NCBI RefSeq assembly: GCF_022179305.1
Contig: NZ_BPQP01000066.1
Location: forward strand, 1-64,000
Reading direction: 5' to 3'
Source of the DNA: Methylobacterium iners
GTDB taxonomy: Bacteria; Pseudomonadota; Alphaproteobacteria; Rhizobiales; Beijerinckiaceae
DNA length: 64,000 nt
The notes below the pieces were generated by a model. That model ran no database searches, was not told the origin of the DNA, and saw only the letters and a program-made list of their open reading frames with translations. This document shows, one piece after another, positions 23,304 to 37,130 of the stretch. The translations under genes were made by a program, and so were the position numbers. The first letter of the stretch is position 1. Each line of letters starts with the position of its first letter.

Positions 23304-23583
23304 AATACTCGATCTCCTTGTCATGCATGAAGCGGGCGCTGATGGCGCGGATTTATATCCGGCCTGCCTTGTTCCTCATGGTGTACACGACGAAGACGTG
23401 GCGGCCTGCGGCGGTCCGCCCGATCGCTCTCCACCGCGTCCCGGCGTTCGAATGTCCTGGGTCGGGAAAGCGGTACAGGGGTCCCAACAGGGCGGACGCG
23501 ATCTCCTCCAGCGACACGCCATGCTTCTGGCAGTGCTCGCGATTCCCGTCATCCCAGTCAAATCCGGCTATCGCTTTGGTCAC
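23269..23583 (-). pseudogene. brnT: BrnT-family toxin gene with a premature stop codon
   Basis: This encodes the BrnT ribonuclease toxin. Residues 1-76 read normally (FDWDDGNREHCQKHGVSLEEI, FVVYTMRNKAGRI), then codon 77 is TAA (23353-23355). Reading on in the same frame gives IRAISARFMHDKEIEYYE, the conserved C-terminus of the family, and a stop at 23269 inside brnA. The expected residue at the stop is Tyr (TAY), so one base change explains it. The truncated product lacks about 28 residues including the conserved Arg/His-containing end, so it is probably inactive as a toxin. The start is likely the GTG at 23583. A sequencing error is the main alternative. Confidence 0.8.
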
Positions 23584-23598
23584 CGGAAAATGATGGCG

Positions 23599-23612
23599 TT
23601 TGTGTACACAAA
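23599..23612 (-). promoter_or_regulatory. Palindromic operator upstream of brnTA
   Basis: TTTGTGTACACAAA is a perfect 14-bp palindrome 16 bases before the brnT start, next to a TTGACT -35-like element (23612-23617 on the minus strand). Toxin-antitoxin promoters of this family are repressed by the antitoxin at such palindromes, so it is the likely BrnA operator. Confidence 0.5.
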
Positions 23613-23659
23613 AGTCAAAGTCTCCGCATGCCATGCAAATCTCTGCGCGACGACGAACG

Positions 23660-23688
23660 AAAAAGGGGCCGCCTCTCGGCGACCCCTC
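23660..23688 (-). terminator. Rho-independent terminator of groESL
   Basis: Read on the minus strand, AGGGGTCGCC-GAGA-GGCGGCCCCT followed by TTTT forms a stable hairpin with one mismatch, 27 bases after the groEL stop. Confidence 0.85.
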
Positions 23689-23714
23689 GTTTCGTCGGTC
23701 TTGGGAGGCCGGAC

Positions 23715-25373
<1,659 letters not shown>

Positions 25374-25459
25374 TCAGATCCTCATGCGATTCGCCCCGAG
25401 GCGCCGGGTAACGGCACCGTCGAAGGGCTGGGAATAGGAAAGAGCGGTGCGACCGACCC

Positions 25460-25747
25460 CTAGGCGACGACGCCCATGATGTCGGATTCCTTCATGATCA
25501 GGAGATCCTGACCGTCGATCTTGACCTCGGTGCCGGACCACTTGCCGAACAGGACGCGGTCGCCGGCCTTGACGTCGAGCGCGTTGATGCGGCCAGCCTC
25601 GTCGCGGGCGCCGGGACCGACGGCGATGACCTCGCCCTCTTGCGGCTTCTCCTTGGCGGTATCCGGGATGATGATGCCGCCCTTGGTCTTCTCCTCGCCC
25701 TCGATACGGCGGACGACGACACGGTCGTGCAGCGGACGGAACTTCAT
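25460..25747 (-). CDS. groES: Co-chaperonin GroES
   Basis: The 10-kDa lid of the GroEL chaperonin, 95 residues. It begins [16 protein letters not shown], has the mobile loop [19 protein letters not shown] (about 15-33) that contacts GroEL, and ends [10 protein letters not shown]. The start at 25747 is the conserved one; the frame is open upstream but those codons lie in the leader. It is the first gene of the groESL operon. Confidence 0.97.
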   Translation of the reverse strand: MKFRPLHDRVVVRRIEGEEKTKGGIIIPDTAKEKPQEGEVIAVGPGARDEAGRINALDVKAGDRVLFGKWSGTEVKIDGQDLLIMKESDIMGVVA

Positions 25748-25816
25748 GAGCTGCCCTCTTGCTTCGAATTCAGGGATGGCGTTGATACGGCGCGACTGCG
25801 CGCTCAAGCCGGACTG

Positions 25817-25843
25817 TTAGCACTCTCGAGCGGCGAGTGCCAA
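25817..25843. promoter_or_regulatory. CIRCE element (HrcA operator)
   Basis: TTAGCACTC-N9-GAGTGCCAA matches the CIRCE inverted repeat with one mismatch and sits between the groES promoter and gene. HrcA represses groESL here until heat shock titrates it. Confidence 0.93.
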
Positions 25844-25853
25844 AGCCCGGCGG

Positions 25854-25882
25854 GAGTTAGGCTCGCCCGCGATCCGAGTCAA
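25854..25882 (-). promoter_or_regulatory. groESL promoter
   Basis: On the minus strand a -35 TTGACT and a -10 TAACTC are separated by 17 bases, placing the start of transcription just before the CIRCE element. This is a housekeeping sigma type. Confidence 0.65.
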
Positions 25883-25947
25883 GAGTGTCGCACCCTGGGA
25901 ACAGGTGCGATTTTCTCCGGCCGACGCCCGGGACGGAATTTTCCTTT

Positions 25948-26946
25948 ATGATCAGCCTTCAGGGCCCGCAGGGCCACGTCGATGCCGGCGGCCTTGCCGA
26001 GCGGCAGCCCCTGCCCGCGCACACCATCTGGATCGACCTGAACGATCCGAGCGCCGACGAGGCCGCCGCCGTCGAAGCGGCGACGGGCCTGCGCGTCCCC
26101 TCGCGAAAGGCGCTGAGCGAGGTCGAGAATTCGAGCCGCCTGCGCCGCCTCAGGAACGGGCTCTCGCTTTCCACCCCGATGATCACCTTCGACAAGGTGG
26201 ATTCGGGGCTCAAGCCGCTGGGCTTCGTGATCACGCGCGACCACCTCGTCACGGTGCGCTTCCACGAGCTGCGCGCCTTCGCGGAGGTGAAGAAGCGGAT
26301 CGGCGAGGGCGACGCGGCCTGCGCCACCAGCACGGAGATCTTCCTGCTCCTGATGGAGGAGCTCGTCGACAGCCTCGCCGATGCCCTGGAGGAAATGGGC
26401 GCCGACCTCGACGCCCTCTCGACGCGCATCTTCGACTTCGACGTGAAGACCGGCGCGGGCAAGTTCGACCCGAAGGTGCCCCGGCGCCGGGACGTGGCCC
26501 TGCGCCGGATCCTGCGGAGCATCGGGCGGCGCGGCAAGGCGCTGGGCAAGATCCGCTCCAGCCTGCTCGGCCTCGAGCGCATCCTGCCCTTCGTCGCAGG
26601 CGAGTGCGAGACGATCCTCGGCGCCGAGCTGGAGCCCCGCTTCGAGACGATCCGGCGCGACATCGCCTCGCTGGACGAGTTCGAGATCCGATTGTCGGAG
26701 AACGTCCAGTTCCTCCTCGACGCGACGCTGGGGCTCATCAACGTCGAGCAGAACAACACCTTCCGCGTCCTCACCGTGGTCTCGGCCGTCGGCGTGCCGC
26801 CCACCCTCATCGCCTCGATGTACGGCATGAACTTCAAGGCGATGCCCGAACTCGACTGGGCCTGGGGCTACCCTTACGCGCTCGCCCTCATCCTGATCAG
26901 CGCGCTGATCCCACTCGCGTATTTCCGTGTGAAGGGCTGGTTCTGA
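25948..26946 (+). CDS. CorA-family divalent metal ion transporter
   Basis: A 332-residue CorA-like channel for Mg2+ or other divalent ions. A large cytoplasmic domain (1-265) with long helices is followed by two membrane helices at the C-terminus. The family hallmark GMN is in SMYGMNFKAMPELDW near residue 290, between the two helices. The short loop after GMN lacks the classical MPE-L motif start but contains MPELDW, so the selectivity ring is close to canonical CorA. Start 25948 is preceded by GGAAT. It diverges from groESL. Confidence 0.9.
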   Translation: MISLQGPQGHVDAGGLAERQPLPAHTIWIDLNDPSADEAAAVEAATGLRVPSRKALSEVENSSRLRRLRNGLSLSTPMITFDKVDSGLKPLGFVITRDHLVTVRFHELRAFAEVKKRIGEGDAACATSTEIFLLLMEELVDSLADALEEMGADLDALSTRIFDFDVKTGAGKFDPKVPRRRDVALRRILRSIGRRGKALGKIRSSLLGLERILPFVAGECETILGAELEPRFETIRRDIASLDEFEIRLSENVQFLLDATLGLINVEQNNTFRVLTVVSAVGVPPTLIASMYGMNFKAMPELDWAWGYPYALALILISALIPLAYFRVKGWF

Positions 26947-27085
26947 GGGCGGAGCGGGACCGCTGAGGCGCGTCGCCGCCGCATGCCCCGGGCATGCACG
27001 CACGAGTTTCGTTCATCGTTTCGTGCTCCTATCGGCTCATTCCGGACGGGCGTTCCGTTCCAGGCACCTTGGACAAGTCGGGACG

Positions 27086-30376
<3,291 letters not shown>

Positions 30377-30390
30377 AGCGGTTGTCCTTG

Positions 30391-31635
30391 CTAGACACGC
30401 ACCTGCGTCATGACGAATCCGTCACGCGGCATGGCCGGGATGCGATCGAGCGGGATCGTCAAGTCCTGTTCCGGCACCGTGAACCGCATCTCGCGGGCGA
30501 GGATCGGCACCACCGCCTTCATCTGCTCGATCGTGATCCACTCGCCCGGACAGCGATGGCCGGCCTCGGGCTCGCCGCCGCCCTGCGGGATGAGGCTGTT
30601 GGGGTCCCGGTTCCACCGCTCGAAGCGCTCGGGCCGGAAGTCGTCCGGGCTCTCCCAGGTCCGCGGGTCGCGGTTCGTGCCGTAGAGGTCCATCAGCACC
30701 CAATCGCCCTCGGCGAAGTCGTGGCCCTGGAAGGCGAAGGGGGCCAGCACGCGGCCCCCGATGAAGGGAATGAAGGGGTAGAAACGGCGCACCTCCTGCA
30801 CGAAGCGCTCGACGGCCGCCGCGTCGCCGGATTGCAGGGCCTCCCGCGTCTCCGGGTAGAGGTGCAGGGCATGGGCCGCGAAGGTGAGGTAGCGGGCGTT
30901 GGCGACGGTCGGACGCAGGACGTTGATCAGCTCGACCGCCGCGATGGTGACGTCGAGGGGCTCGCCGTTCGCATCGACGTGACGGGCGATCACCTGAAGC
31001 GCGCTGCCTTCGGGGGCCTCGCGCGTTCCGGCCCGCACCTGCCGGATCGTCTCGCGCATCCAGCGCTCGGTCCGGGCGCGCAGCGCGTGGCCGCGCCAGT
31101 TGCGCGGGCCGACCGAGCCCGTGCCCTCGACCATCGCCTCGAACTCGCCCGCGCGCTGCTCGGCCTCTGCCTGCGTCAGGGGCAGGCCGGCCCATTCGCA
31201 GACCGCCGCGCAGAACGGCACATGGGCCTCGTGGAAGAGGACGACGCGATCCATCGTCGCCCAGCGGGCGGCCGCGCGGCGCCAGTGCCGCGCCGTCGCC
31301 TCGGCCAGGCGCCGCGCGGCGGCCGGGCCCATAAGGCTGAGGAACATCGCCTTGCGGCGGCGATGCGCCTCGCCGTCGAGCACCATGACGCTGCCGTTGT
31401 CCTGGATCAGGGCGAAGGACACGCGCGGCAGGGCGTTCCGGCGGGTGAGCTGGTCCGCCCTGTAGAACTGGGCGGCGGCCCCCGGCCCCGTCATGCACAC
31501 GGCCCTCTTCAGCATCAGCCGCGTCGCGAAGAGGTCGGATCCGTAGGCCCGGCAGCGGCTCGGAATGTAGCCGTAGCCCTCTCGGAGGAGCGCCAGGGTC
31601 GCGTCCGGGTGGGGATCGCGAGGAATCTCAGACAT
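30391..31635 (-). CDS. CYP152-type cytochrome P450 peroxygenase
   Basis: A 414-residue P450 of the CYP152 family. These use hydrogen peroxide directly to hydroxylate fatty acids at the alpha or beta carbon, or to decarboxylate them to alkenes, and need no redox partner. The diagnostic I-helix has Arg-Pro in place of the acid-alcohol pair (ELINVLRPTVANARYLTF); that Arg binds the fatty acid carboxylate. The heme loop reads GGGEPEAGHRCPGEWIT with the Cys ligand. The residue that separates hydroxylases from the OleT decarboxylase cannot be placed with confidence here. The gene is convergent with the histidine kinase, 14 bases apart. RBS is weak. Confidence 0.88.
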   Translation of the reverse strand: MSEIPRDPHPDATLALLREGYGYIPSRCRAYGSDLFATRLMLKRAVCMTGPGAAAQFYRADQLTRRNALPRVSFALIQDNGSVMVLDGEAHRRRKAMFLSLMGPAAARRLAEATARHWRRAAARWATMDRVVLFHEAHVPFCAAVCEWAGLPLTQAEAEQRAGEFEAMVEGTGSVGPRNWRGHALRARTERWMRETIRQVRAGTREAPEGSALQVIARHVDANGEPLDVTIAAVELINVLRPTVANARYLTFAAHALHLYPETREALQSGDAAAVERFVQEVRRFYPFIPFIGGRVLAPFAFQGHDFAEGDWVLMDLYGTNRDPRTWESPDDFRPERFERWNRDPNSLIPQGGGEPEAGHRCPGEWITIEQMKAVVPILAREMRFTVPEQDLTIPLDRIPAMPRDGFVMTQVRV

Positions 31636-31757
31636 GCCTACCCTTGCCTATCCCTTGTCCCAGGCGGGCCGGCGCGGCCTGCTCCCGCTCAATGACGGTG
31701 GTGCCGCGATGGTTCGGCCTGTTCGTCCGGACGCCGTGGGCGGCATCGACCATCCCG

Positions 31758-32003
31758 TCAGGTCCCGGCATCCTCGATCGCCCGCACGAGGTCGTCGTCC
31801 GACAGGCGCTCGTCCCAGTCACCGGGAAGCTGCAGGCGCACCGATTGCGCGCCGCTGCGCGGCGTGCAGGTGACGGGCAGGCTGCCATCCGCTCCGCTCA
31901 GCTTTGCCGTCACGCTCTCCGGCGCGTCCTTGAGGCCGGCATAGGCCTAGATGCAGGTCCGTTCCGTTCCGTCCCTGGCGATCACGACACGTTCGCGGGG
32001 CAT
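31758..32003 (-). pseudogene. Small gene interrupted by an in-frame amber codon
   Basis: From an ATG at 32003, right after a perfect AAGGAG, the frame reads MPRERVVIARDGTERTCI, then TAG (31947-31949, codon 19), and then continues for 62 good codons (AYAGLKDAPESVTAKLSG ... LVRAIEDAGT) to a TGA at 31758. Codon use after the stop is typical of this genome, so the stop looks recent; CAG to TAG (Gln) is the simplest origin. The intact protein would have 81 residues. The family is unknown. Neither half appears in a simple open-frame search because of the stop. Readthrough or a sequencing error are alternatives. Confidence 0.65.
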
Positions 32004-32056
32004 CGGGTCTCCTTGTCGCTACACCGGACATCGCCGTGCGGGATGATGGTTTGAGC

Positions 32057-32257
32057 CTAGAAGCTGCCGCTGAGCGGGTCCGGCGCATCCTCCGCCGCCC
32101 GGCCCGCGTGGCGTTCCTTGCCCGTCGCGATCATCCCGTCGAGGAACGCCAGGATTTGCGACAGCGGAGGCGATCCCTCCTGGCCGTCGCCGATCTCGCG
32201 GACCTTCGTCCGCACCTCCGTAAGCGCCTGCAGGTAGCCCGCCTCGTATTCGGCCAT
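32057..32257 (-). CDS. Small hypothetical protein
   Basis: A 66-residue acidic protein with a helical N-terminal half (MAEYEAGYLQALTEVRTKVRE ) and a possible second helix (ILAFLDGMIATGKERH). The family is not recognised. AGGA lies six bases before the ATG. It is between the NUDIX gene and the amber-interrupted gene on the same strand and may share their transcript. Confidence 0.55.
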   Translation of the reverse strand: MAEYEAGYLQALTEVRTKVREIGDGQEGSPPLSQILAFLDGMIATGKERHAGRAAEDAPDPLSGSF

Positions 32258-32286
32258 CTTTGGTCCTTCTCGAAATGTGCCCGGCG

Positions 32287-32850
32287 CTAGAACAACTCAG
32301 GGTGCCGCGCCCTCAGGGCGAGGGCGAGCGTGAGGGTCTTGAGGTCGGTCAGCTCGCCGCGATCGGCCCGCGCCGCGAGCTCGGCGAGGGGCATCTCGAC
32401 CACCCGGATGTTCTCGTGCTCGCCCTCGGCCCCGCCGCCCTCGGTCACGCGCTCGGCCCTGTCATAGGCGGCGAGGTAGAGGTGGATTCGCTCCGTCGAG
32501 ATGCCCGCGCAGGAATAGGTCGTGCCCACGGGTTCGAGATCCCCCAGGGCGATGCCCGTCTCCTCCAGCACCTCGCGCCGGGCGTTCTCCTCGGGCGTGC
32601 CCTCCTCAATGAGGCCGGCGGGGGCCTCGAGCTGCGTCTGCGCACCGGTCGCGTAGAGGGCCGGCACCCGCAGCTCCCGCACCAGGGCGGCCACGCCGCG
32701 CACCGGGTCGTAGGGCAGGATGCCGACGGAGTTGCCGTGGTCCTCGATCTCGCGCTCGACCTCCGTGCCGTCCGCGAGCCTGACCCGCGCCACGCCGAAC
32801 CGGCTCCAGCCCTCGTGGACGAGGCGTAGGTCCAGGATCTCTGCCTTCAT
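32287..32850 (-). CDS. NUDIX hydrolase (ADP-ribose/GDP-mannose type)
   Basis: A 187-residue NUDIX hydrolase, which cleaves nucleoside diphosphates linked to another group. The Nudix box is GLIEEGTPEENARREVLEETGI, near residues 95-116, with all metal-binding Glu residues. The preceding beta strands with ALVRELRVPAL and the later TYSCAGISTERIHLYLA fit the ADP-ribose pyrophosphatase/GDP-mannose hydrolase subgroup. Start 32850 is the conserved Met; the frame is open further but overlaps the SDR gene. It follows the SDR gene by 47 bases on the same strand. Confidence 0.85.
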   Translation of the reverse strand: MKAEILDLRLVHEGWSRFGVARVRLADGTEVEREIEDHGNSVGILPYDPVRGVAALVRELRVPALYATGAQTQLEAPAGLIEEGTPEENARREVLEETGIALGDLEPVGTTYSCAGISTERIHLYLAAYDRAERVTEGGGAEGEHENIRVVEMPLAELAARADRGELTDLKTLTLALALRARHPELF

Positions 32851-32897
32851 GCGAACCCCTAGCTCCGAATCTCTTGCGGCGAGGGCGGGTCTCAGGG

Positions 32898-33662
32898 TCA
32901 GGCCTGGTGCGGCTGGCCATTCGAGGCCATGAGGCCGCCGTCGACGGGCAGGTTCACGCCGTTGACGAAGCGTGCGTCGTGGCTCGCCAGGAAGGCGATG
33001 ACGTCGGCCACCTCCTCGGGCTCGGCGCCGCGTCCGAGCGGGATGCGATCGGCGAACTTCTGCATCAGCGCGGCATCGTCCTTCATGCCCGCGGTGAGCT
33101 CGGTGAAGGTGAGGCTCGGGTTGACCGCGTTGACCCGCACGCCCTTCCCGCCGAGCTCCAGCGCCAGCGAGCGCGTCAGGTTCGTCACCGCGCCCTTGGC
33201 CGCGTTGTAGAAGCTCATGTTCCAGTCGCCGCCGAGCCCCGAGACCGACGAGACGTTGACGATCGAGCCCTTCGTCTCGAGGAGATGCGCCAGGGCGGCG
33301 CGGGTGCAATGGAAGACGCCGTCGACGTCGATCGCCATGACCTTCCGCCAATCCTCGACAGGGGTCTCCAGGAAAGGTCCGGTCGGCGCGACGCCCGCAT
33401 TGTTGACGAGCACGTCGAGCCGGCCGAACCGCGACACGGCGGCCGAGACGAGCGTCTCGGCGCTGGCCCCATCCGAGACGTCGCCGGCCTGAACCAGGGT
33501 GCGCGCCGGATCGAGATCGGCCGCGACGCGATCGAGCTTCTCCCGCGTCCGCCCGTTGAGCACGACGCAGGCGCCCTCTCGCGCGAACCGCCGCACCGTG
33601 GCCGCGCCGATCCCGGAGCCGGAGCCCGTGACGACGACCGTCTTGCCCTCAAATCGCGACAT
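32898..33662 (-). CDS. Short-chain dehydrogenase/reductase
   Basis: A 254-residue classical SDR oxidoreductase using NAD(P)H. The cofactor motif TGSGSGIG is at about 12-19, the structural NNAG near 87-90, the catalytic Ser in NVSSVSG, and Tyr/Lys in SFYNAAKGAV near 150. The Arg in NGRTREKL after the second strand hints at NADP(H). The end LPVDGGLMAS is typical. Substrate unknown. Start 33662 gives the standard length; the frame stays open to 33890. Confidence 0.88.
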   Translation of the reverse strand: MSRFEGKTVVVTGSGSGIGAATVRRFAREGACVVLNGRTREKLDRVAADLDPARTLVQAGDVSDGASAETLVSAAVSRFGRLDVLVNNAGVAPTGPFLETPVEDWRKVMAIDVDGVFHCTRAALAHLLETKGSIVNVSSVSGLGGDWNMSFYNAAKGAVTNLTRSLALELGGKGVRVNAVNPSLTFTELTAGMKDDAALMQKFADRIPLGRGAEPEEVADVIAFLASHDARFVNGVNLPVDGGLMASNGQPHQA

Positions 33663-33840
33663 CGTCCGCCCCGCGCCGATCGTGATCCCGTCACAGGCCA
33701 ACCGCGCGGCGCCGCATTCGTTCAGGTGGAAGCGAGGGCCCGGCTTCGATGAGGGCGCAACAACCTGCGCCGGCGGCGCTGCCTTCCGGCCCTGCCGCGC
33801 TAGGTCTGCGGGCACGAAGCGCATTTGCTGGAGGAAAGAC

Positions 33841-34830
33841 ATGCACGCGACGCGACGGACCGTCCTCGTCGGCACGCTCGCCGCGGCCACGCTCGCGAAG
33901 CAGGGGACCGGCCCCGCCGAGGCCTCGGACGGCCCAGGCCCGCGCCAGGCGCCCGGCTTCTACCGCTACCGCGTCGGCGAGGTCACGGTGATGCCGGTGA
34001 CGGACGGGGTCAACACCTTCCCGCTGCCCGAGCGCTTCGTCACCAATGCCCCGCGCGAGGCGGTCTCCGCGGCCCTGGTCGCCGATTTCCGCGACGGCGC
34101 CACCCTGTCGGTGCCCTACACGCCCCTGGTGATCGAGACGGGCGGCCGACGCATCGTCATCGACACGGGCAATGGCGAGGCCGCCTTCCAGACCAGCAAG
34201 GGCGCCATCGGCCAGTTCGGAGCCAACCTCGCGGCGGCCGGCCTCGACCGCGCGGCCATCGACACGGTCGTCATCTCGCATTTCCACGGCGACCACGTGA
34301 ACGGCCTCCTGACGCCGGAGGGCAAGCCGGCCTTCTCCAAGGCCGAGATCCTCGTCCCCGAGGCGGAATGGGCCTACTGGATGGACGACGGCGCCATGAG
34401 CCGGGCGCCGGCCGGCCGGCTGCAGGACCTCTTCCGGAACAATCGCCGCGTGTTCGACGCGCTCGGCCGCAAGGTCACGCCCTACGCCTGGGACCGGGAG
34501 ATCGCGCCCGGCCTGACGGCCCTCGGCACCCCGGGCCATACGCCCGGCCACACCTCGTTCCTGCTCGCCTCGGGCGGCAAGAGCCTGTTCGTGCAGTCCG
34601 ACATCACCAACGTGCCCGTGCTCTTCGCACGCCAACCGGGCTGGCACGTCATGTTCGATCAGGATCCGGCGATGGCGGAGGCGACACGTCGCAAGGTCTA
34701 CGACCGCATCGCGGCCGAGCGGTCCCTGCTCCAGGGCTTCCACTACCCCTTCCCGGCGGTGGCGCACTTGGAGAAGACGGCCGAGGGCTACCGCGAGGTG
34801 CTGGTGCCCTGGGATCCGCTTCTCCGGTGA
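33841..34830 (+). CDS. Exported MBL-fold metallo-hydrolase
   Basis: A 329-residue metallo-beta-lactamase-fold hydrolase with an N-terminal export signal (TRRTVLVGTLAAATLA) of twin-arginine appearance. The zinc motif is ISHFHGDHVNG; further ligands are in GTPGHTPGHTSF and the Asp of VQSDITN. The general shape resembles lactonase-type members such as AHL lactonases and methyl parathion hydrolase relatives, but the substrate cannot be assigned. GGAGGAAAG precedes the ATG at 33841. It diverges from the SDR gene. Confidence 0.85.
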   Translation: MHATRRTVLVGTLAAATLAKQGTGPAEASDGPGPRQAPGFYRYRVGEVTVMPVTDGVNTFPLPERFVTNAPREAVSAALVADFRDGATLSVPYTPLVIETGGRRIVIDTGNGEAAFQTSKGAIGQFGANLAAAGLDRAAIDTVVISHFHGDHVNGLLTPEGKPAFSKAEILVPEAEWAYWMDDGAMSRAPAGRLQDLFRNNRRVFDALGRKVTPYAWDREIAPGLTALGTPGHTPGHTSFLLASGGKSLFVQSDITNVPVLFARQPGWHVMFDQDPAMAEATRRKVYDRIAAERSLLQGFHYPFPAVAHLEKTAEGYREVLVPWDPLLR

Positions 34831-34976
34831 TGGATGCGGCCGGGCGCCTGGTCCGCATCCTCCACCGCCGGAAATAGGTCCGAGCCGAGGCCGTGAGACC
34901 GAGCGCGACGCGGGCCCGGCGAGATGCATTGCGACGGGCCGGCGGCGATGCCGCGCAGACATCGGGAGGAAAGACG

Positions 34977-36329
34977 ATGCCGGATTCGATCGGGACCGCA
35001 GCCTCCGCCGGGGAGGACGCCGCGGACCGACGCCGAAGGATCAAGGCGATCGTCGCCTCCTCGTCGGGCAACCTCGTCGAGTGGTACGACTTCTACTGCT
35101 ACGCCTTCTTCGCCCTGTACTTCGCCCCGGCCTTCTTCCCGCAGGGCGACACCACGAGCCATCTGCTGCAGACGGCCGGCATCTTCGCCGTGGGCTTCTT
35201 CATGCGCCCCATCGGCGGCTGGCTGTTCGGGCGCATCGCCGACCGGCTCGGGCGGCGCACCTCGATGGTGATCTCGGTGCTGATGATGTGCGCCGGCTCC
35301 CTCGCCATCGCCGTCCTGCCCACCTACGAGACCGTAGGCACGGCCGCCCCGGTGCTCCTCCTCCTCGCCCGCATGTTGCAGGGCATCTCGGTGGGCGGCG
35401 AGTACGGCACGAGCGCCACCTACATGAGCGAGGTGGCGCTCAAGGGCCAGCGCGGGTTCTACGCCTCGTTCCAGTACGTCACGCTGATCGGCGGGCAGCT
35501 CCTCGCCTCCCTGGTGCTCGTGACGCTCCAGGCGGTGATGACGGCCGACCAGCTCCGGGCCTATGGCTGGCGCATCCCGTTCGTCATGGGCGCGCTGGCG
35601 GCCATCGTCGCCCTCTACCTGCGGCGCTCGCTCGCCGAGACGATGGAGCAGGGCGGCGACCGGGAGGAGGCCGGCACCTTCCGCCAGCTCTTCAAGCACT
35701 GGCGTGGCTTCTGCGTGGTGCTCGCCTTCACGGCTGGCGGCTCGCTGAGCTTCTACACCTTCACGACCTACATGCAGAAATACCTCGTCAACACCGCGGG
35801 GATGGAGAAGACGGTCGCCTCGCAGGTGATGACCCTGGTGCTCCTCGTCTACATGGCGATCCAGCCCGTGTTCGGCGCGCTCTCGGACCGGATCGGCCGC
35901 AAGGCGAACATGCTGCTCTACAGCGGCCTGGGCACCCTGATGGTGGTGCCGGTGATGACCCTTCTCGCCACCAACAAGGACCCGTACCTCGCCTTCGGGC
36001 TGATCACGACGGGGCCCGTGATCCTCAGTTTCTACACGGGGATCAGCGGCATCGTGAAGGCGGAGCTGTTCCCGACCCAGGTGCGGGCGCTCGGCGTCGG
36101 GCTCTCCTACGCGCTCGCCAACGCCACCTTCGGCGGCACGGCCGAGTACGTCGCCCTCTGGTTCAAGGATGCGGGCAACGAGACCGCCTTCTTCTGGTAC
36201 GTGACAGCGCTGCTCGCCGTCGCCTTCGTCGCCTCGCTGATCATGCCGAACCCGAAGCGCCACGGCTATCTCGACGGCGAGGGCACGGTCGAGGAGGCGC
36301 TCGGCGCCAAGCCGCGCCTCGCCGCCTGA
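34977..36329 (+). CDS. MFS transporter, metabolite:H+ symporter type (KgtP/ProP-like)
   Basis: A 450-residue 12-helix transporter of the metabolite:H+ symporter branch of the major facilitator superfamily. The branch signature is at the start: [20 protein letters not shown]. The loop 2-3 motif [18 protein letters not shown] and [13 protein letters not shown] follow. KgtP (2-oxoglutarate) is the closest well-known type; dicarboxylate or betaine transport is also possible. A GGGAGGA site precedes the ATG at 34977. It is 147 bases after the MBL gene on the same strand. Confidence 0.88.
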   Translation: MPDSIGTAASAGEDAADRRRRIKAIVASSSGNLVEWYDFYCYAFFALYFAPAFFPQGDTTSHLLQTAGIFAVGFFMRPIGGWLFGRIADRLGRRTSMVISVLMMCAGSLAIAVLPTYETVGTAAPVLLLLARMLQGISVGGEYGTSATYMSEVALKGQRGFYASFQYVTLIGGQLLASLVLVTLQAVMTADQLRAYGWRIPFVMGALAAIVALYLRRSLAETMEQGGDREEAGTFRQLFKHWRGFCVVLAFTAGGSLSFYTFTTYMQKYLVNTAGMEKTVASQVMTLVLLVYMAIQPVFGALSDRIGRKANMLLYSGLGTLMVVPVMTLLATNKDPYLAFGLITTGPVILSFYTGISGIVKAELFPTQVRALGVGLSYALANATFGGTAEYVALWFKDAGNETAFFWYVTALLAVAFVASLIMPNPKRHGYLDGEGTVEEALGAKPRLAA

Positions 36330-36374
36330 AGCCGGGCCCCGCTCCGCCGCACCCTCAACGCGAGACTCGACAGT

Positions 36375-37130
36375 TTGATCGCCATCGGAACCGCCGGGTG
36401 GAGCGTGCCCAAGGCCTATGCCGAGGCCTTCCCGCCCCTCGGGAGCCACCTCGCGCGCTACGCGGGACGCTTCGACGCGGTGGAGATCAACACGTCCTTC
36501 TATCGCTCGCACCGCCGCGCGACCTACGAGCGATGGGCCGCGACGGTGCCCGAGCACTTCCGCTTCGCCGTCAAGGTTCTGCGCACGATCACGCACGAGC
36601 GGCGCCTCCGGGACGCCGAGGCCCTGCTCGAAGGATTTCTGGGCGAGGTTGCCGGGCTCGGCCCCAAGCTCGGCCCGCTCCTGCTCCAGCTGCCGCCGAG
36701 CCTGCGCTTCGACGATCCGACGAGCCCGGCCTTCCTGCGGGCGTTCCGGGCCGCCTTCGCCGGCGACATCGCCTGCGAGCCCCGTCACGCCAGCTGGTTC
36801 GAACCGGCCGTCGACGGGCTCCTGGCGGATCTGCGCATCGCCCGGGTGGCGGCCGATCCCGCCCCGGTGCCGGGCGCCGGCGAGCCCGGCGGCTGGCGCG
36901 AATGGCGCTACGACCGGCTGCACGGCTCGCCGACGATCTACTACTCGGCCTACGGGCCGCGCAGGCTCGACGTCATTGCGGACCGCCTGGCGGCGGATGC
37001 GGCGCGGGGGCGCCGTGGCTGGTGCATCTTCGACAACACGGCGGCCTTCGCCGCGACCGGCGACGCCCTCTCGACCCTGGAGCGCCTGAGGAGCCCCGCG
37101 CCGCCCGATCACACCGGCGGCCCCGGCTGA
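36375..37130 (+). CDS. DUF72-family protein
   Basis: A 251-residue TIM-barrel-like protein of the DUF72 family (YecE-like). The opening IAIGTAGWSVPKAY, the segment FDAVEINTSFYR, and FRFAVKVLRTITHERRL are the conserved core; CIFDNTAAFAATGDA closes it. No biochemical role is known for the family with confidence. It begins at a TTG (36375), 45 bases after the MFS gene, so it may be in the same transcript. Confidence 0.85.
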   Translation: MIAIGTAGWSVPKAYAEAFPPLGSHLARYAGRFDAVEINTSFYRSHRRATYERWAATVPEHFRFAVKVLRTITHERRLRDAEALLEGFLGEVAGLGPKLGPLLLQLPPSLRFDDPTSPAFLRAFRAAFAGDIACEPRHASWFEPAVDGLLADLRIARVAADPAPVPGAGEPGGWREWRYDRLHGSPTIYYSAYGPRRLDVIADRLAADAARGRRGWCIFDNTAAFAATGDALSTLERLRSPAPPDHTGGPG

